Shown here piece after piece: positions 1 through 11,326 of a stretch of DNA of 64,000 bases. Location: positions 4,340,001 to 4,404,000 of the forward strand of contig OX637797.1 of assembly GCA_951802425.1 (NCBI GenBank). The letters are read 5' to 3'. How positions within the stretch are numbered: position 1 is the first letter of the stretch; every line of letters begins with the position of its first letter. A program made the position numbers and the translations under genes. A model generated the notes under the pieces. The model was not told the DNA's origin. It searched no databases and saw only the letters and a list, made by a program, of their open reading frames with translations. The stretch comes from Clavaria fumosa (lineage: Eukaryota > Basidiomycota > Agaricomycetes > Agaricales > Clavariaceae).

Positions 1-233
1 TGGATCAATGACCACATTGTGGACTTTGCCCTATGGTAGGCATTGGTGCTCCTTAGCAATCTTACTAATATAATGAAATTTATACAGTAAGACAGTAGCT
101 GATGTACAGATACAACATGGCTCTGCAGCAGCATCATTCTGGTTAGCCAGCTCATTTTTCCTTACTAAATTACAGTAAATATTTTAATCTTTAAGAAGTA
201 TCAGCTAATGAGCTGGGAGCAGAAAAGATGGAG

Positions 234-964
234 CAGAGAATGCTTCCAGATGGATTCCAGATCTCACACCGAGATATACATATTGGATTATTCCAGCCTT
301 CAGCGACAACAAGCAAGTGATTATCTCCTTTTTCCATCTTCCTCTCAACTGATTACTGCTGTTATTCCAGAAAACATTGGTACTTAATAGTTGTAGTTAA
401 CCCATACCAATGCTTCATGAAAAGTAGCAATGAAGTAGAGGGATGGTAAGTTCTTGATCATTAGCATTGGTGTGGAATAATGGAAAGAAAATATCACAGT
501 TTCATAGTTGTCCTCAACAGCCTTTATGACAAAATGCCCACTGAAGATGAGGCTGCAATTATGGGTGTCTTTCACTCTGCTGGGAAGGCCCAAGGGTTGG
601 TGTCTATCAAGCCACCCAAAGTCATTTATCCGAAAGTTGGTGTGAATTCTCTAAGGCTTTATTATTTGTCCTCATGTTGTGTAATTACAGGTTATCAAGC
701 AAGGAAATGGAAGTGATTGTGGTATTTATACAATCCATTTTGGAAGGCTTTGGATGACAGAGGGCAAAAGACTTTGGGATGCAGTACAGGTGAGACCACC
801 CACCTTTGATTTCTATTCTTCTCATTGCTTTGCAGAATGGCTCAGGTTTTGAGCTGAGCATGGACAACATGTGGAAGCACTCAATGGTCACAAATCTCCG
901 TGAAGAGCTAAGGAGTGAGATTCTAAGGAGTGTAGAGGAAGGATGGTTTGAGAGACAGAAGTAA
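234..964 (+). pseudogene. Ulp1-like (C48) cysteine protease remnant, spliced
   Basis: Exon-like pieces read HWYLIVVVNPYQ (about 370-405), a block around FIVVLNSLYDKMP (about 500-540), a piece with GNGSDCGIYTIHF (about 690-810), and a last exon ending in TAA at 962-964. The pieces after 640 are joined by intron-like GT...CAG segments (about 640-690 and 810-835). The His-Trp, Asp/Asn and Asp-Cys-Gly blocks in this order are the catalytic layout of Ulp1/SUMO proteases of family C48, which cleave SUMO-like tags. The usual catalytic Asp position reads Asn (VLNSL), so the enzyme is probably dead. The upstream part is hard to read because frames break near 300-370 and at 450-480. Ulp1-like genes are often carried by large eukaryotic DNA transposons, which fits the neighbouring genes. 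Function inferred; a cellular relic is possible. Confidence 0.55.
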
Positions 965-1140
965 GAATGTAGATTTCTGTTTCAGGGCTTATCAAGTTCT
1001 CAGACCCTACTGTCTCTTTTGGATGTCTGAGAAGAAATGCTTCATAACTGTCTGTTCTGTGCCCTCTCTTGTCTTTACTGCACTGTTGAATCAAATTTTG
1101 TTGGCTTTTATATTCATCTAGGCTGGTACAGCAGTGTATG

Positions 1141-1198
1141 ACAAGTCACAATGTGACGTGTGACGAAGTACTTCACTGCTTGTCACATAGTGACATGT
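1141..1198. repeat. GTCAC hairpin repeat, copy 1
   Basis: An imperfect palindrome centred on GAAGTACTTC (1165-1174), with flanking ACAAGTCACAATGTGAC and the matching inverted arm ending GTGACATGT. Related copies lie at 5880-5937, 6154-6211 and 9683-9757. Copies 1 and 3 also share about 30 bases to the right (AACGCTGA then GTGACTT-GAAATAC). Confidence 0.75.
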
Positions 1199-1594
1199 AA
1201 CGCTGATGGCACGTGACTTTGAAATACTCTCAATGTTCTTGTCATTGATGGTGAAGGACTCAAAGAAAGATCAATCAGGCTATAAATTAATAAATGAACA
1301 AAGATTATTCAACAACTGGAGTACTCCCAATGAGAGCATTCTCACACAAAGTCCAGGTGACAGGTTTCAGATTGTTGTCACCCAAAAATATGTAGAGCTC
1401 TGAGCTCTGCATATTTTTGGTAGCAATATCTCAATCGTGTTTCTTAATCTCATCATGCAACAAATCTCACTGAACACACCTCTGCCACATGTGAAATTTT
1501 AAGATCACAATTTTTATCATTATTGAGTGTTGCTGTGAGAAAACCCTGTGCCAAACGCACTCCAAAGATCTCTAAAACATTATTACAACTAATT
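1199..1594. other. Stretch with no recognised gene
   Basis: AT-rich sequence between the hairpin repeat and the end of the JmjC-like gene. Short frames here have no recognisable motif. It probably contains the gene's 3' flank. Confidence 0.5.
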
Positions 1595-4297
1595 TCACTG
1601 CTTGCCACGCTTCCTCCACTTCAAGTCAGCTCTATCATCTTCAGATTCATCTATGACATATACAATATAAACATCTCTGAAAGAAAATATAAGCAGGCAG
1701 TACACACCATCAACCAACCTTTTCACTGGGGGTTCTTCATCTGAAGTATTGTCATCAGCATCACTGAGGTTGTCTTCAAGCGTGAAGGCATTGGTGTAAA
1801 TAGGTTCCTTGAGCCAGTCTAGAAGCTCTGTCCAGACTTGCGACTCATCGCGCCAGAGAATCCTGAAATCATGAGGCCATAGAAGCTTGTGAGCCTGACC
1901 CTTGTTTCGACATAAGCCTTCAAAAGGTGACAGGAGGTCCTGCCATTCGCTTCGAATATGGCTGTATACGAGTGTGGTGATCATGGGGGAGACACCGAGA
2001 TTGGTCTTCTTCTCCCATCACTTGACATATGAGCATGTCACAGCTGCAAAATTGATTAAAGACTTGTTGAAAATATAACAGGGGTTTACACCCTGTCCAC
2101 CAATATCCAGGACATAGTGTTTATTGAACCAGCTCTGGAATATTTGGTATCGCCACATCGCAACATTGTGTTCTTCAATGACAGCTGGTGGAGCCTTCTT
2201 GCCAGGGATGTTGCAATCAAATGCATGCCCAAACTCGAGCATGTTGCCAACCATGATGAGGTCCAAAAGGCCCTGCTTTGTCATGATGTCTGGAATATGG
2301 GCCAGGGCTTCTGCAGAGGCTAGGAAACACTTAGATGTAAGACAAAAAAATGTGAGGAGAGTAATAAAATACCATATTTTGAAGCACCACTGACAAAATG
2401 GTCCACCCACATTGACATCATCCTTGCGAAGTATGACCGAGTTGTTTTATGATACTGGTTCATTATGATGGGATTGAGGACTGTCATGTGGATGGCTGCA
2501 GCGCAACTGCGAGACATTGTTGAGGCACAATGAAAATGACCACCGTGAATGATGGTGTTGTCAGTGCCTAAAACGAAATGGAGGGTCCCAGGGTGCATGA
2601 AGCTGCAAGGAAGCTATTAAATGAAGCGAGTGACACTATTTAAAAACTTACAATGAATCCCCTGCTTTTAGATAGACTGCCTCAGCCTCCAAAAACTCCT
2701 TCCCTGTGCTGAAGTGCTCCCAATTGAGGGGGAATGAGTGGGCCGAGAAGAGATCTCTGCGATGGTCACCCGTATCAGCATCCCGGCGATGGTGGAGCAG
2801 TACCCACCATTTTGAACCTGCCATGATCGTCATGACAGCTGCTAGGCCATCATCATCGATGTGGGGCATCGACATTGATCCCTTTGTTGCCGCCAATCCC
2901 CAAACAAGATCTTCTTCTGTCGAATTATTTTTTACAAATCCTTTTACTTTATGCATTTGTTTTGCATACTCATGCATGGCGAGAGCACTAGAAGAAATTG
3001 AAATGAAATAAAAATAAAAATAAAAAATCACTACTTGGTGAAGGTCCTTACTTGAATCGCAGTGGTGGGGGTAGGCTGAGGTGGCCCATGGGAAAATCAA
3101 GGCCGTTTAAGATCCTCCTCTGCCCTTCATTATGAGTAGCATCCAATAGTTCATAAAGTGTTGCATTTCGAAGCAGGTTGCCTGAGACATCCTTGTGCAT
3201 CTCTGCAACTACAGCAAAATGAGCATGAACAATTGAAGCAAAATAAAAGATACTACAAACCTTGGACAACACGTCTTTGGTTGAGAGGTGCTAACATTGA
3301 TAGTCCTTCTTCATCAAATTCCAATGTGTGGATAGGTGTCAGTGATACAAGGATATGCCAGTGCCGAAAAATATCTTGAATCCCTTTGCTTGGAATGACC
3401 ATGAAGTCATCCCATGACATCACAAAGATTGACAATGCCTCTGGCTCGAATTTATGAGACCTTGCTGCTGGGAGGTGGTGCTTTGGGACCCCTTGCACAT
3501 AATGTGCTTCAACCATCTCCACCATATCATTCAATACTGGATATTCACGAAAAACCTGCAATAAATTGAATAAATAAGAGAAGAAGCAACCATATTAGAC
3601 AAACCGAATCAGAGGTTGCATAGTGCTTGTAGGTTTTTGGACCAGAACTAGGGTCAGCACCCCACATTGTTACATCTACACTGTGCCCTTCAATCTGTTG
3701 AACTGTGAGTAGAATGGTTAAGCACTTTGACATTAGCTTACCTGAGGAGAAGGAAGATAAGAGAGCTCAGGGATATCAGCTGTCTATCCAACTATGAGAC
3801 ACATTTGCAAAGAGAAACAATCCAAAAGGACTTACCTCTACCTTGAGATCGACAATGACACCTATAGGCCTTGTCCAGCCCATTTGAGTTGGCTCGTTTA
3901 TTGTTTGGTGGGGCATGATTTTTCGAGCAGGTGTTGGCTTAAGGTCATGTTTCACCTCCAAAGAATCCAGGCCTAGTGCTCGCATTGCCGCCTTTCAGAC
4001 AGGATGGCCAGATCTCGAAAGGGGAGGCAATTTTGTTTTCCCCTCAGCTTCTTCTACCTCCTCCATTCCATCTGCCTCGACAACTTCATTGGCTTCGTCA
4101 GCTCCCTCCCCTTCCTTCACTTCTTCTACTTCTTCTACTTCCTCCACTTCCTTCACTTCCTCTGCTTTTTGTTCCCTCTTCAAATCTGCTGGTTCCTCCT
4201 CTGGTTCTTCTAATTCATATTCTTGCTCCCACAGTGCTTCACCTGAGACGCCAGACCCCTCCTCCACCAAAGCCAAATTAACCTCGCCATGGGACAA
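1595..4297 (-). pseudogene. JmjC-like (cupin) domain gene, multi-exon, with one in-frame TGA
   Basis: A spliced minus-strand gene of the JmjC-like type common in agaricomycete genomes; JmjC enzymes are iron- and 2-oxoglutarate-dependent hydroxylases. An acidic Glu/Val-rich N-terminal part lies at about 3995-4297, then exons near 3776-3985, 3545-3733, 3253-3561 and 3053-3272. The core exon (2652-2990) has KGSMSMPHIDDDGL, whose His-x-Asp is a metal-binding pair, and the next exon has PGTLHFVLGTDNTIIHGGHF with the distal His. Introns at 2603-2651 and about 2991-3052 have clean GT...AG ends and join in frame (giving AGDSFFMHPGTLH). A TGA at 2018-2020 interrupts otherwise continuous sequence leading into ITTLVYSHIRSEWQDLL, and reads as a mutated CGA. 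There is also a frame change near 3990. Overall decayed but recently functional-looking. Substrate unknown. Confidence 0.65.
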
Positions 4298-4872
4298 CAG
4301 TTCACTCTCTCCCCTCTCTGGAGCTGTAATAACATGTACAACTTTGCCTAGACACTATTTAGCCACTGCAACAGGCACCTCATAACCACTTATGAGAACG
4401 AGAATACCAATCTATTTCTACTATCAGACCTTTATGTTCTGTTTCTAGGTCTTGGAATTTGGTGATGAAGCTGTTGAACGCAGTCATCGTTTCGCCGGTT
4501 AGACTTGCTCATGTCAGGGATGACCAGAGTGCCTTCTCTGTCCATGCCAAAAAAAACCGGCTTCTCATTTCCGAGGGTCAGTGCAGTCTACACAATTTGT
4601 TAGCTATGCAATCAGTAACAACTGCTACACTCACTGAAATGAGATAACTTTGCTTGACAGATGACACATCGAATGACCAGGAAGACAGGGCAAGCAATGA
4701 CAATATTGCGACACAGAAATGGAAAAGCGCTTGAACTGTGTTGAACAATGGGCTAATACGAGGATCTTGGAAACTTGCAATGATGTCAGGTGATATGGTG
4801 AGGCCTAGTGTGCTAGCCTCTCTAGATAGAGTTTGCTATTAGATGTAAGAGAGAAAAAAAGACACATATTGC

Positions 4873-5816
4873 TCACCCTGTGAGAATCTTCACCCAGTCT
4901 TGTAAAGATTGAGAAAAGTTGGCCCAACTATTCTGGAGTAATATTAACTTTCGGATAAGAGTTATAATGACACCGATACACACTAAACCAAACCAAGAAA
5001 TCGCAAACACTGTCATTTCAAAGTTTTGGACAATAGTGTTTATCTGGATTTTTCGCATTCTTTCTGTCTCTGTGCCTAGGAACCTCACCATGCATATTAT
5101 TTTCGCTTGTTGTGAGGTAAGATTTGTTGGAAGGGGGGTAGAAAAGAAAGATGTTGAATCCTGCAAAAGTTGGCCTTCAGAGTCTTGTGATCTGATTGCC
5201 GATCGAATGGGTTTAACCCAATCTTTCAGGAGGGAGATGAACTGTGTTGCATAAGCAAGTCAACATTCCAGCCACTCCAGAAAACATTAAGGCTCTATAC
5301 CTCTTTCAGCCTTGATGGGGCATCGAGGAATTCCGACCATGGGGACAGTTGAAAGGGAGCATCATTATTGGACATTGAGAAAATTATATGATCTAAGAGG
5401 GCATGGTGAAACAACAAATGGGTGGCACCCGTGAGACCAGCAGAGTCAGATTTCTTCCAGCATTGTTCATTGTTGATATCAGCCAGGGGTGCAAGGAAAT
5501 ACTTCGCCAATGTTAAGTTCTGCTGCACCAAAATAGGCTCGGTTTGTGCGCTTAGATCGTCTAACATGCTGGCCATTGACTTTTGATCTATAGATTAGCT
5601 AAGAAAAATTAATCAGAAGATGTGTTTCACCAAACAAAACTCTGCGATGTCTCCTTCCGTGTTCTGATATCGCCCCAGCCAATGTGCTGTATTCTCTTGC
5701 AGGGAACCAGGACCAAGCAAGATATCGGTGAGCCAAGGATAGTTCTTATATACTTCAGAGTTACACAACAGTTGGGCTTTGAAGACAGTATTGGAAGTTG
5801 AAGATTGAATGGACAT
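4873..5816 (-). pseudogene. Unrecognised minus-strand exons upstream of the JmjC-like gene
   Basis: Three protein-like pieces at 5613-5816, 5295-5576 and 4873-5166 are separated by short intron-sized gaps and read in the same direction as the JmjC-like gene. The first begins MSIQSSTSNTVFKAQLL, and the second contains LTLAKYFLAPLADINNE. The third has one hydrophobic stretch (FAISWFGLVCIGVIITLI) that could be a membrane segment or chance. They may be 5' exons of the JmjC-like gene or a separate gene in the same orientation. The 4300-4870 stretch between them holds no convincing exon. No family recognised. Confidence 0.35.
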
Positions 5817-5879
5817 ATTGAATTGAACAGACTCTCAGTCAGTTACTTGTGATTGGAGGTCGGTGAGTCACATGCAGAG

Positions 5880-5937
5880 GTGTCACACTATGTGACCATC
5901 GATGAAGTACTTCAATGCTGGTCCCAAAGTGACATGT
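5880..5937. repeat. GTCAC hairpin repeat, copy 2
   Basis: Centred on GAAGTACTTC at 5904-5913, with arms CACACTATGTGACC on the left and GGTCCCAAAGTGACATGT on the right. The right arm is more decayed than in copy 3. It lies between the divergent JmjC-like and plus-strand genes. Confidence 0.7.
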
Positions 5938-6150
5938 AATGCTGACTGATAAGAAACTCAATTCTTAGTCTGGAACCACCCTTCCTCTACATTTGACTTG
6001 GTTGGTAATACTGATGCACTTAGATTTTTGAATGGGGTGTGACATGTAACACTGACTGATAAGAAACTCAATTCTTAGTCTGGAACCACCCTTCCTCTAC
6101 ATTTGACTTGGTTGGTAATACCAATTCACTTTGGTTTTTTTGAAAGGGGT
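5929..6150. repeat. Two tandem units of about 110 bp
   Basis: Unit starts at 5929 and 6039 both read GTGACATGTAA and continue through a shared stretch ending near TTGGTTGGTAATAC. They then diverge in the last 30 bases. The second unit runs into hairpin copy 3. This looks like a local duplication of the hairpin flank. Confidence 0.8.
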
Positions 6151-6153
6151 GTG

Positions 6154-6211
6154 ACAAGTCACTATGTGACCAGCATTGAAGTACTTCAATGCAGGTCACA
6201 TAGTGACATGT
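6154..6211. repeat. GTCAC hairpin repeat, copy 3 (best preserved)
   Basis: Contains the perfect 20-base palindrome GCATTGAAGTACTTCAATGC. The outer arms ACAAGTCACTATGTGACC and GGTCACATAGTGACATGT are nearly complementary, so the whole 58 bases can fold back as one hairpin. Confidence 0.8.
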
Positions 6212-6339
6212 AACGCTGACAGCATGTGACTTGGAAATACCTCTTGCGTCTTTGAAGCAATCAACATCACATGTTGGAATCATTGTTCTCTTACTTCTAC
6301 CTACATCCTGCATATTGCCTCCTCACAATCCTCAAGTAA

Positions 6340-8213
6340 ATGACAAAGTGGACAACCCCTGCTTATGTCGGGCTTCTCAAAGGCAGCCTGGAAGCATATG
6401 GGAAGGCAGACACCAAGGAACATGCTAGTATTGTCAAGGAGATCAAGAGACAAATCCGAGACCTGGCTGAAGCTATGCAGGAACATCCCCTTGATGGCTT
6501 AAACCAGGTAAAGCAGAACTTCACACATCTGATTCACTTATGATTTGATGCTTTCCTTCTGCAGAAAATTCGCAACTGGCTGCATAACCATCGCAGGGTT
6601 GGGGCAGGAATGGATAATGGTTCTGATTCTGAGCCAGGTCAAAGGCCAGGCCTCAATATTTGGAAACACAAAAGGTGGACCTTCCAGAGTGTTGTTGAGC
6701 AGCATGAGAAGGAAAAAATCAATGCCCATGCAGAAGAGCTCTCAAAGGCTGAGAGAGGCACAATAGACTTCTTATCTGCATACCATCAAGCCAGGACTCA
6801 AATTTGCCAGGAGTTGTCAACACAGGAATGGCTTGAATATGAAGGCTTGGCTGAGAAGTGGAATACAGAGCCTGTACCATCTAATATTCAAAGAGAGTGA
6901 GTGAATCTCTGCATGTTATTTATTTGCAACTTATGTCAGCTGTTTCCTTTACTGTAAGATTGGCTTCACGAAAGTTTATGCATAATGCTTTGGAGTTTTC
7001 CCAGTTGGCCAAAGAGCAGATGGGAGTAGAGATTTTTATGTTGGCTGGTTGGCAAGATGACAAATGGCAGATCAAGAAGGCAAAGTGAGTGTTTTCTATG
7101 AGGTGTTCTACATTCCTGACTAATGCATATGTTCTTGAATTTCTCTTAGAGTCCAGATGCTGGGACCCTCCACTGCTGGGTTCAAGGATGTGTTTCAACA
7201 GACAGGAGATGTTGTTTGGCAAAAATGGGATGAGTATTTAGGGGATATGTGGAACAGTAAGTGTGCTCTGTACAATTGTGTCTAAGAAGAGCTCTAATCT
7301 GAGTTCAGAGGATGCAACAAGGCCACAAAATGATGATTGGGATGCTGTGCTTCTCTCTAAGAGAACAGATACAAGTGTCCCATGGGATCGTGCAAAAGAC
7401 AAGGATGGTTGGCCATTACTGCCTCTAGAGTTGGCACTTCCCTTGGCTCAGCTCAAGGAGATCTTGAGATCATGTTTTACTATTGCATACCGTAAGCTTT
7501 TCACATTTCATTATTTCATAAATTGAAAAAATGTTGTATTTTGTAGGCAAGAAAAGTAACAACAAGAAGGCTGCTGTTCCATGGCTGCAAATATCTGACA
7601 ACCCAAGTGCCTTTATACAAGCACAATACATTCCTAAAGGAGTACACATCCGTGAGCCCTCAAAAATGCAATCAGCAGATGTGAGAAGGCTTTGTTCCTT
7701 CCTCCACCATTGACAAACTCTAGGTCAAAGGGTCCTTGAGTTTGAGAATGTTCTACCCACCCATAGGAGAGGGAAGGCCTTAAGGGATGCAGACAAGAGT
7801 CATACACAAGATACTGACAATGAAGTGTCAAGGCTGTCTCAAACAGCTAAGCATATCCAGCTTGCCTCTGAAGTGTAAGATCTTTTCTCACTTGAAAATA
7901 TCATTGACTATTGTGAGTCAGATCCAGTTCAGAGAAACCAGTCAATAACAGTGATAGAGAAGACACTGATGAAGACCATGCTGGTGATGATGAGGACACT
8001 ACAGATGAAGACAGTGCCAATTATGAAGAGGACACTGATGACAATATTGGTGGACAATCATATGAGATGGCCAATTTAAATATACTGGAGGAGGTGCAGG
8101 AGAGGCAGAGGGATCAATTGCAAGTGGAGAGTGAGGTGGAGAATGATCAGCAGTTTAGCTCGCTGAAGAAGAAAAGAGCCAGAGATGAGAGGGAGCCTCA
8201 TCTTTCATACTGA
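6340..8213 (+). pseudogene. Agaricomycete repeat-associated gene of unknown function, spliced, with one in-frame TGA
   Basis: A plus-strand multi-exon gene, divergent from the JmjC-like gene. Exon 1 (about 6340-6509) starts MTKWTTPAYVGLLKG and ends at a GTAAAG donor. Exon 2 (about 6565-6894) has KIRNWLHNHRR. Later exons carry FMLAGWQDDKWQIKKAK (near 7050), DGWPLLPLELALPLAQLK (near 7420) and VPWLQISDNPSAFI (near 7580). Introns end in CAG or TAG. A TGA at 7711-7713 interrupts a frame that continues for about 50 codons, so it probably replaced CGA. The final exon is acidic (EDTDEDHAGDDEDTTDED) and has a KKKRAR basic patch, possibly a nuclear signal. From memory, proteins with a W-x-N-H-x-R motif and this layout are repeated many times in agaricomycete genomes. 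No biochemical role is known to me. Confidence 0.5.
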
Positions 8214-8867
8214 ACATGAAGCAAGAGGAAAGCATCCATGGAGGCAAAGCAGCGGGTGCTAAGACCCAGGGCAAAAAGGCAGTAGTTCTTTTTGACAAAT
8301 GTATATTTATTGATTTCATAGCCCTACAAGTGTGAATAATGCACATTGTAGATTAAGTTTTCATATCCATGCATTTCAGAAAGGACAATCAAATGGATCA
8401 GTATCTTGAGAAATGGCAATCCAATGTCTTTGAATTAGAACATTCTTTAAATCTATGATATAGAACTTTACTTTGACAGGTTTTCATTGTTTAAAATCTA
8501 CCCCTTGTCAAAGAAATATCATAGGAAATACAAGAGACATCTCAAGGCATACCTAGTATGTTGGTTCCTTCATATTATTTTCAAATTGAGTGAATCTATT
8601 GAGAGTAACTATCTGGGTAAAGCTGCTAATAACAATGAATTAATATGAGGGGGTGTAAATGAATGGGAGTTGATCAATGCTGTAGAAATGAAGACAAGGG
8701 AGTTAGCATTTGCAAAGGTGGTTTAAGCTACAAGAAGGGGATACTGATGCAGTATGCTTGCCCATTTCGTAAGAGGCAATTCATTGTGACTGAAATAAAA
8801 ATGGTGATTGTTTCCATATGCAGATTGTTCAATACTTGTAGAGAGGGGATATTTGAAGTTATGTAGA
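8214..8867. other. Stretch with no recognised gene
   Basis: The 3' flank of the preceding gene. AT-rich, CpG-poor, with only short frames and no recognisable domain or repeat. Confidence 0.5.
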
Positions 8868-10080
8868 CTGAAGAATAACCATCCAGGCTAAGCCCTTTGT
8901 AAAGGCATCTTAATATCAGGTGGTCCAGATGAGTGGGTGGTTCATTGGGGCTAGAAATAAAATTATATGATCATTATTGAAATGTTATGATATGCAGGTA
9001 GAGCATATTTAACATGGTATTAGGCTTGGAGAATACTGAGTCAAGCCCTTCATGAAGAGGTATTAATATCAAATAATCAACCTCCAGAGGTGTCTGCTGT
9101 GACTGGGAACATAGAAAGAAGGCTATGTTGAGTGAAGTAAAACCATCTGGGAACCCCTTGGGAAGGGCATATTCAAATGAAGAAATCCAGATGGGTGGCT
9201 CATTGGGGTTGGAATAATAATAATAGGGTTGCTCAGGATTCATGATTTTGATCTGCAAGGAAGGGATATTTGACATGAAATGTAGACCTGAGAATGACCA
9301 TCTCAGCTGAGCCCTTTGTAAAGGCATATTCATATCAGGTAGTCCAGATGGGTGAGTGGTTTATTGAGGTGGTGAAGATGAGATTATAGACAATACCATT
9401 GCAGCAAGTTGTTTCATATTTAGGATAGTATAGAACCTGAAATGCAGCTGAATTAACTTCTGATGATCTACCTCACAAATCATTTTCTGCTGCTGATAAA
9501 ATAAGAGCAACAGTGCTACTTATACAAGAATATGGAGCTAGCATATACAAGAGTATTGAGCTTGGATATACAGTCAAGAATGTAGGCTTTGGCTGGGCCT
9601 ATTTTAAGGGCACCCACAATATCAAGTTATCTGTATTTCTAGATTTAGTTTTTGGATGACCTAAGCAGTTAACCCAGATTTCAGGTGTGACAATGTGTCA
9701 CAATGTGACAGGCGATGAAGTACTTCAATGCTAGTCACACTGTGACATGTCACACCTAACATTCAATAATGAACAATTTATTGTAGGGTGTCATATTAAA
9801 TAAGGGGACATTTATATAGGATGTTGGATGCAGAATAATTGTCTGGGCTAAGCTCTTCTTGCTCAGGTACATTAATATCTGGTGGTATTACTACAGTATC
9901 TGGTAATTTAGATGAGTGAGCAGTGCATTAGAGCTGGAAAATCATAATATGGGTGCTACCAGATGTAAGGTAGTGATATTAGACCTGGAATGCAGGTTGA
10001 AGAATATTATTCTGAGCCAAGCCCTACTGACCTGGGCCAAGCCTATTTCAAGGGCCCCATGCATATCAAGTCATCTGAAC
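8868..10080. repeat. Degenerate repeats with a recurring 'aagccctttgtaaaggcat' theme
   Basis: Five to seven diverged units recur at irregular spacing of roughly 100-400 bases (near 8870, 9020, 9130, 9285, 9580, 9825 and 9990). Each has a variant of 'gaatnaccatc...aagcccttt...ggcat.ttaatatcag...ccagatg.gtg.gtggttcattg'. No protein-coding potential is seen. Hairpin copy 4 is embedded at 9683-9757. Confidence 0.5.
9683..9757. repeat. GTCAC hairpin repeat, copy 4, with clean terminal inverted repeats
   Basis: Begins AGGTGTGACA and ends TGTCACACCT, a perfect 10-base inverted pair, with GAAGTACTTC near the centre (9717-9726). At 75 bp it has the form of a miniature inverted-repeat element. Flanking bases do not show an obvious target duplication. 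Confidence 0.65.
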
Positions 10081-10192
10081 CTCTAGTTACCAATTTTGGG
10101 TGACCTAAGATCTCAGCCCAGCCTATTATGTAATATCTTGGCCAATGCTTGGCTGGGCCTATAAGATGGCCACCAGTCAAAATGGGCTGGCC

Positions 10193-11326
10193 CTATAAGA
10201 TGGGGATTGGGTATGCTGAAGGGTGTGCAACATTGACTGGAGTTTCAGAACCTTCAAGATAATGCCTCCAAGCAGAAAATGCCTTGAATATAGCAAGGAG
10301 TTCCTTGTCATGAGTGTCATAGTTCAGCTTGGACACACCCAGGGTGTGGGAATGAAATGTGATAGGATGGACTTCACTGTCAGAGGCAACTGTGGATAGA
10401 ATTGCAGCAATGACGTAGTCCAAGGCATCTGTTTCAACTATCAGCAGAGCTCTGGGGCTGAAGTGCAAGAGGATCAGAGTGGTGGAGAACACTGTTTTCA
10501 GGGAGTCAAACATGGACTGGCAATTGTCAGACCAATGCCATTGAATGTTTTTATGTGTCAGGCAGTTCATCAGAGCGATGATCTCAGAGTAACCATGGAC
10601 AAAACAGTGATAGAAATTGGCAAACCTGAGGATGGACTGGATGTCTTTAACCTTTTGCAGAGTTGGCCAATCCTGTATAGCTTTAACTTTGGCCATGTCC
10701 ATAGAAAGTCTGGATGGAGATAAGATAAATCTGAGGTACTCCACAGTTTCAGCATGAAATTCACACTTCACCAGGTTCAGGAAGAGACTGTTCTTCTGGA
10801 GCCTTCGGAGTACCTCTTGGACATGCTCAATGTGTTGTTTTGGGTCCTCAGAGTGGATGAGGATGTTGTCAAGATAGACAACCATGGATGTGTCAAGTAG
10901 GTCAGAGAATATGTCATTCATGAAATGCTGGAAAGTGGTGGGTGCATTTGTGAGCCCAAAGGGCATCACACACCATTTGAAGGATCTGTATCAGGTGTGG
11001 AATGCAGTCTTCCATTCATCACCCTCAGTGATACAGACCAGGTGATACACATGTCGGAGGTTGAGTTTAGTATAGATTCGAGCTTTTCCTGGAAAATCAA
11101 GGAGATCTTTAGTCAGTGGAAGTAGATAGCAGTCTTTTTTGGTCACTTTATTGAGACCATGGAAGTCAACACAAAGTTGGAGTGTTCTGTTCTTTTTCCA
11201 CACAAAAAGCACAGGTGCTCCATGCAGAGAATGGCTTGGATGGATAAATCCAATGTGGAGATGCTTGTCCAGAAACTCACGGAGTTCACTGAGTTTGGAC
11301 TGCAACAGGGTATAGACTAACAGCAT
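10193..11326 (-). pseudogene. Ty3/Gypsy reverse transcriptase and RNase H remnant
   Basis: The minus strand reads first [20 protein letters not shown] (10991-11326), then after a frame break MMPFGLTNAPTTFQHFMND, VVYLDNILIHSED and the RNase H block HDKELLAIFKAFSAWRHYLEG (10193-10969). These are the fingers/palm and RNase H regions of Ty3-type pol. The catalytic YLDD box is YLDN and the RNase H start reads VETDALDY, so the copy is inactive. At its 5' end it is cut off by the 633-bp repeat at 11321, and no integrase follows. It is related to the larger remnant at 59510-62590. Confidence 0.85.
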
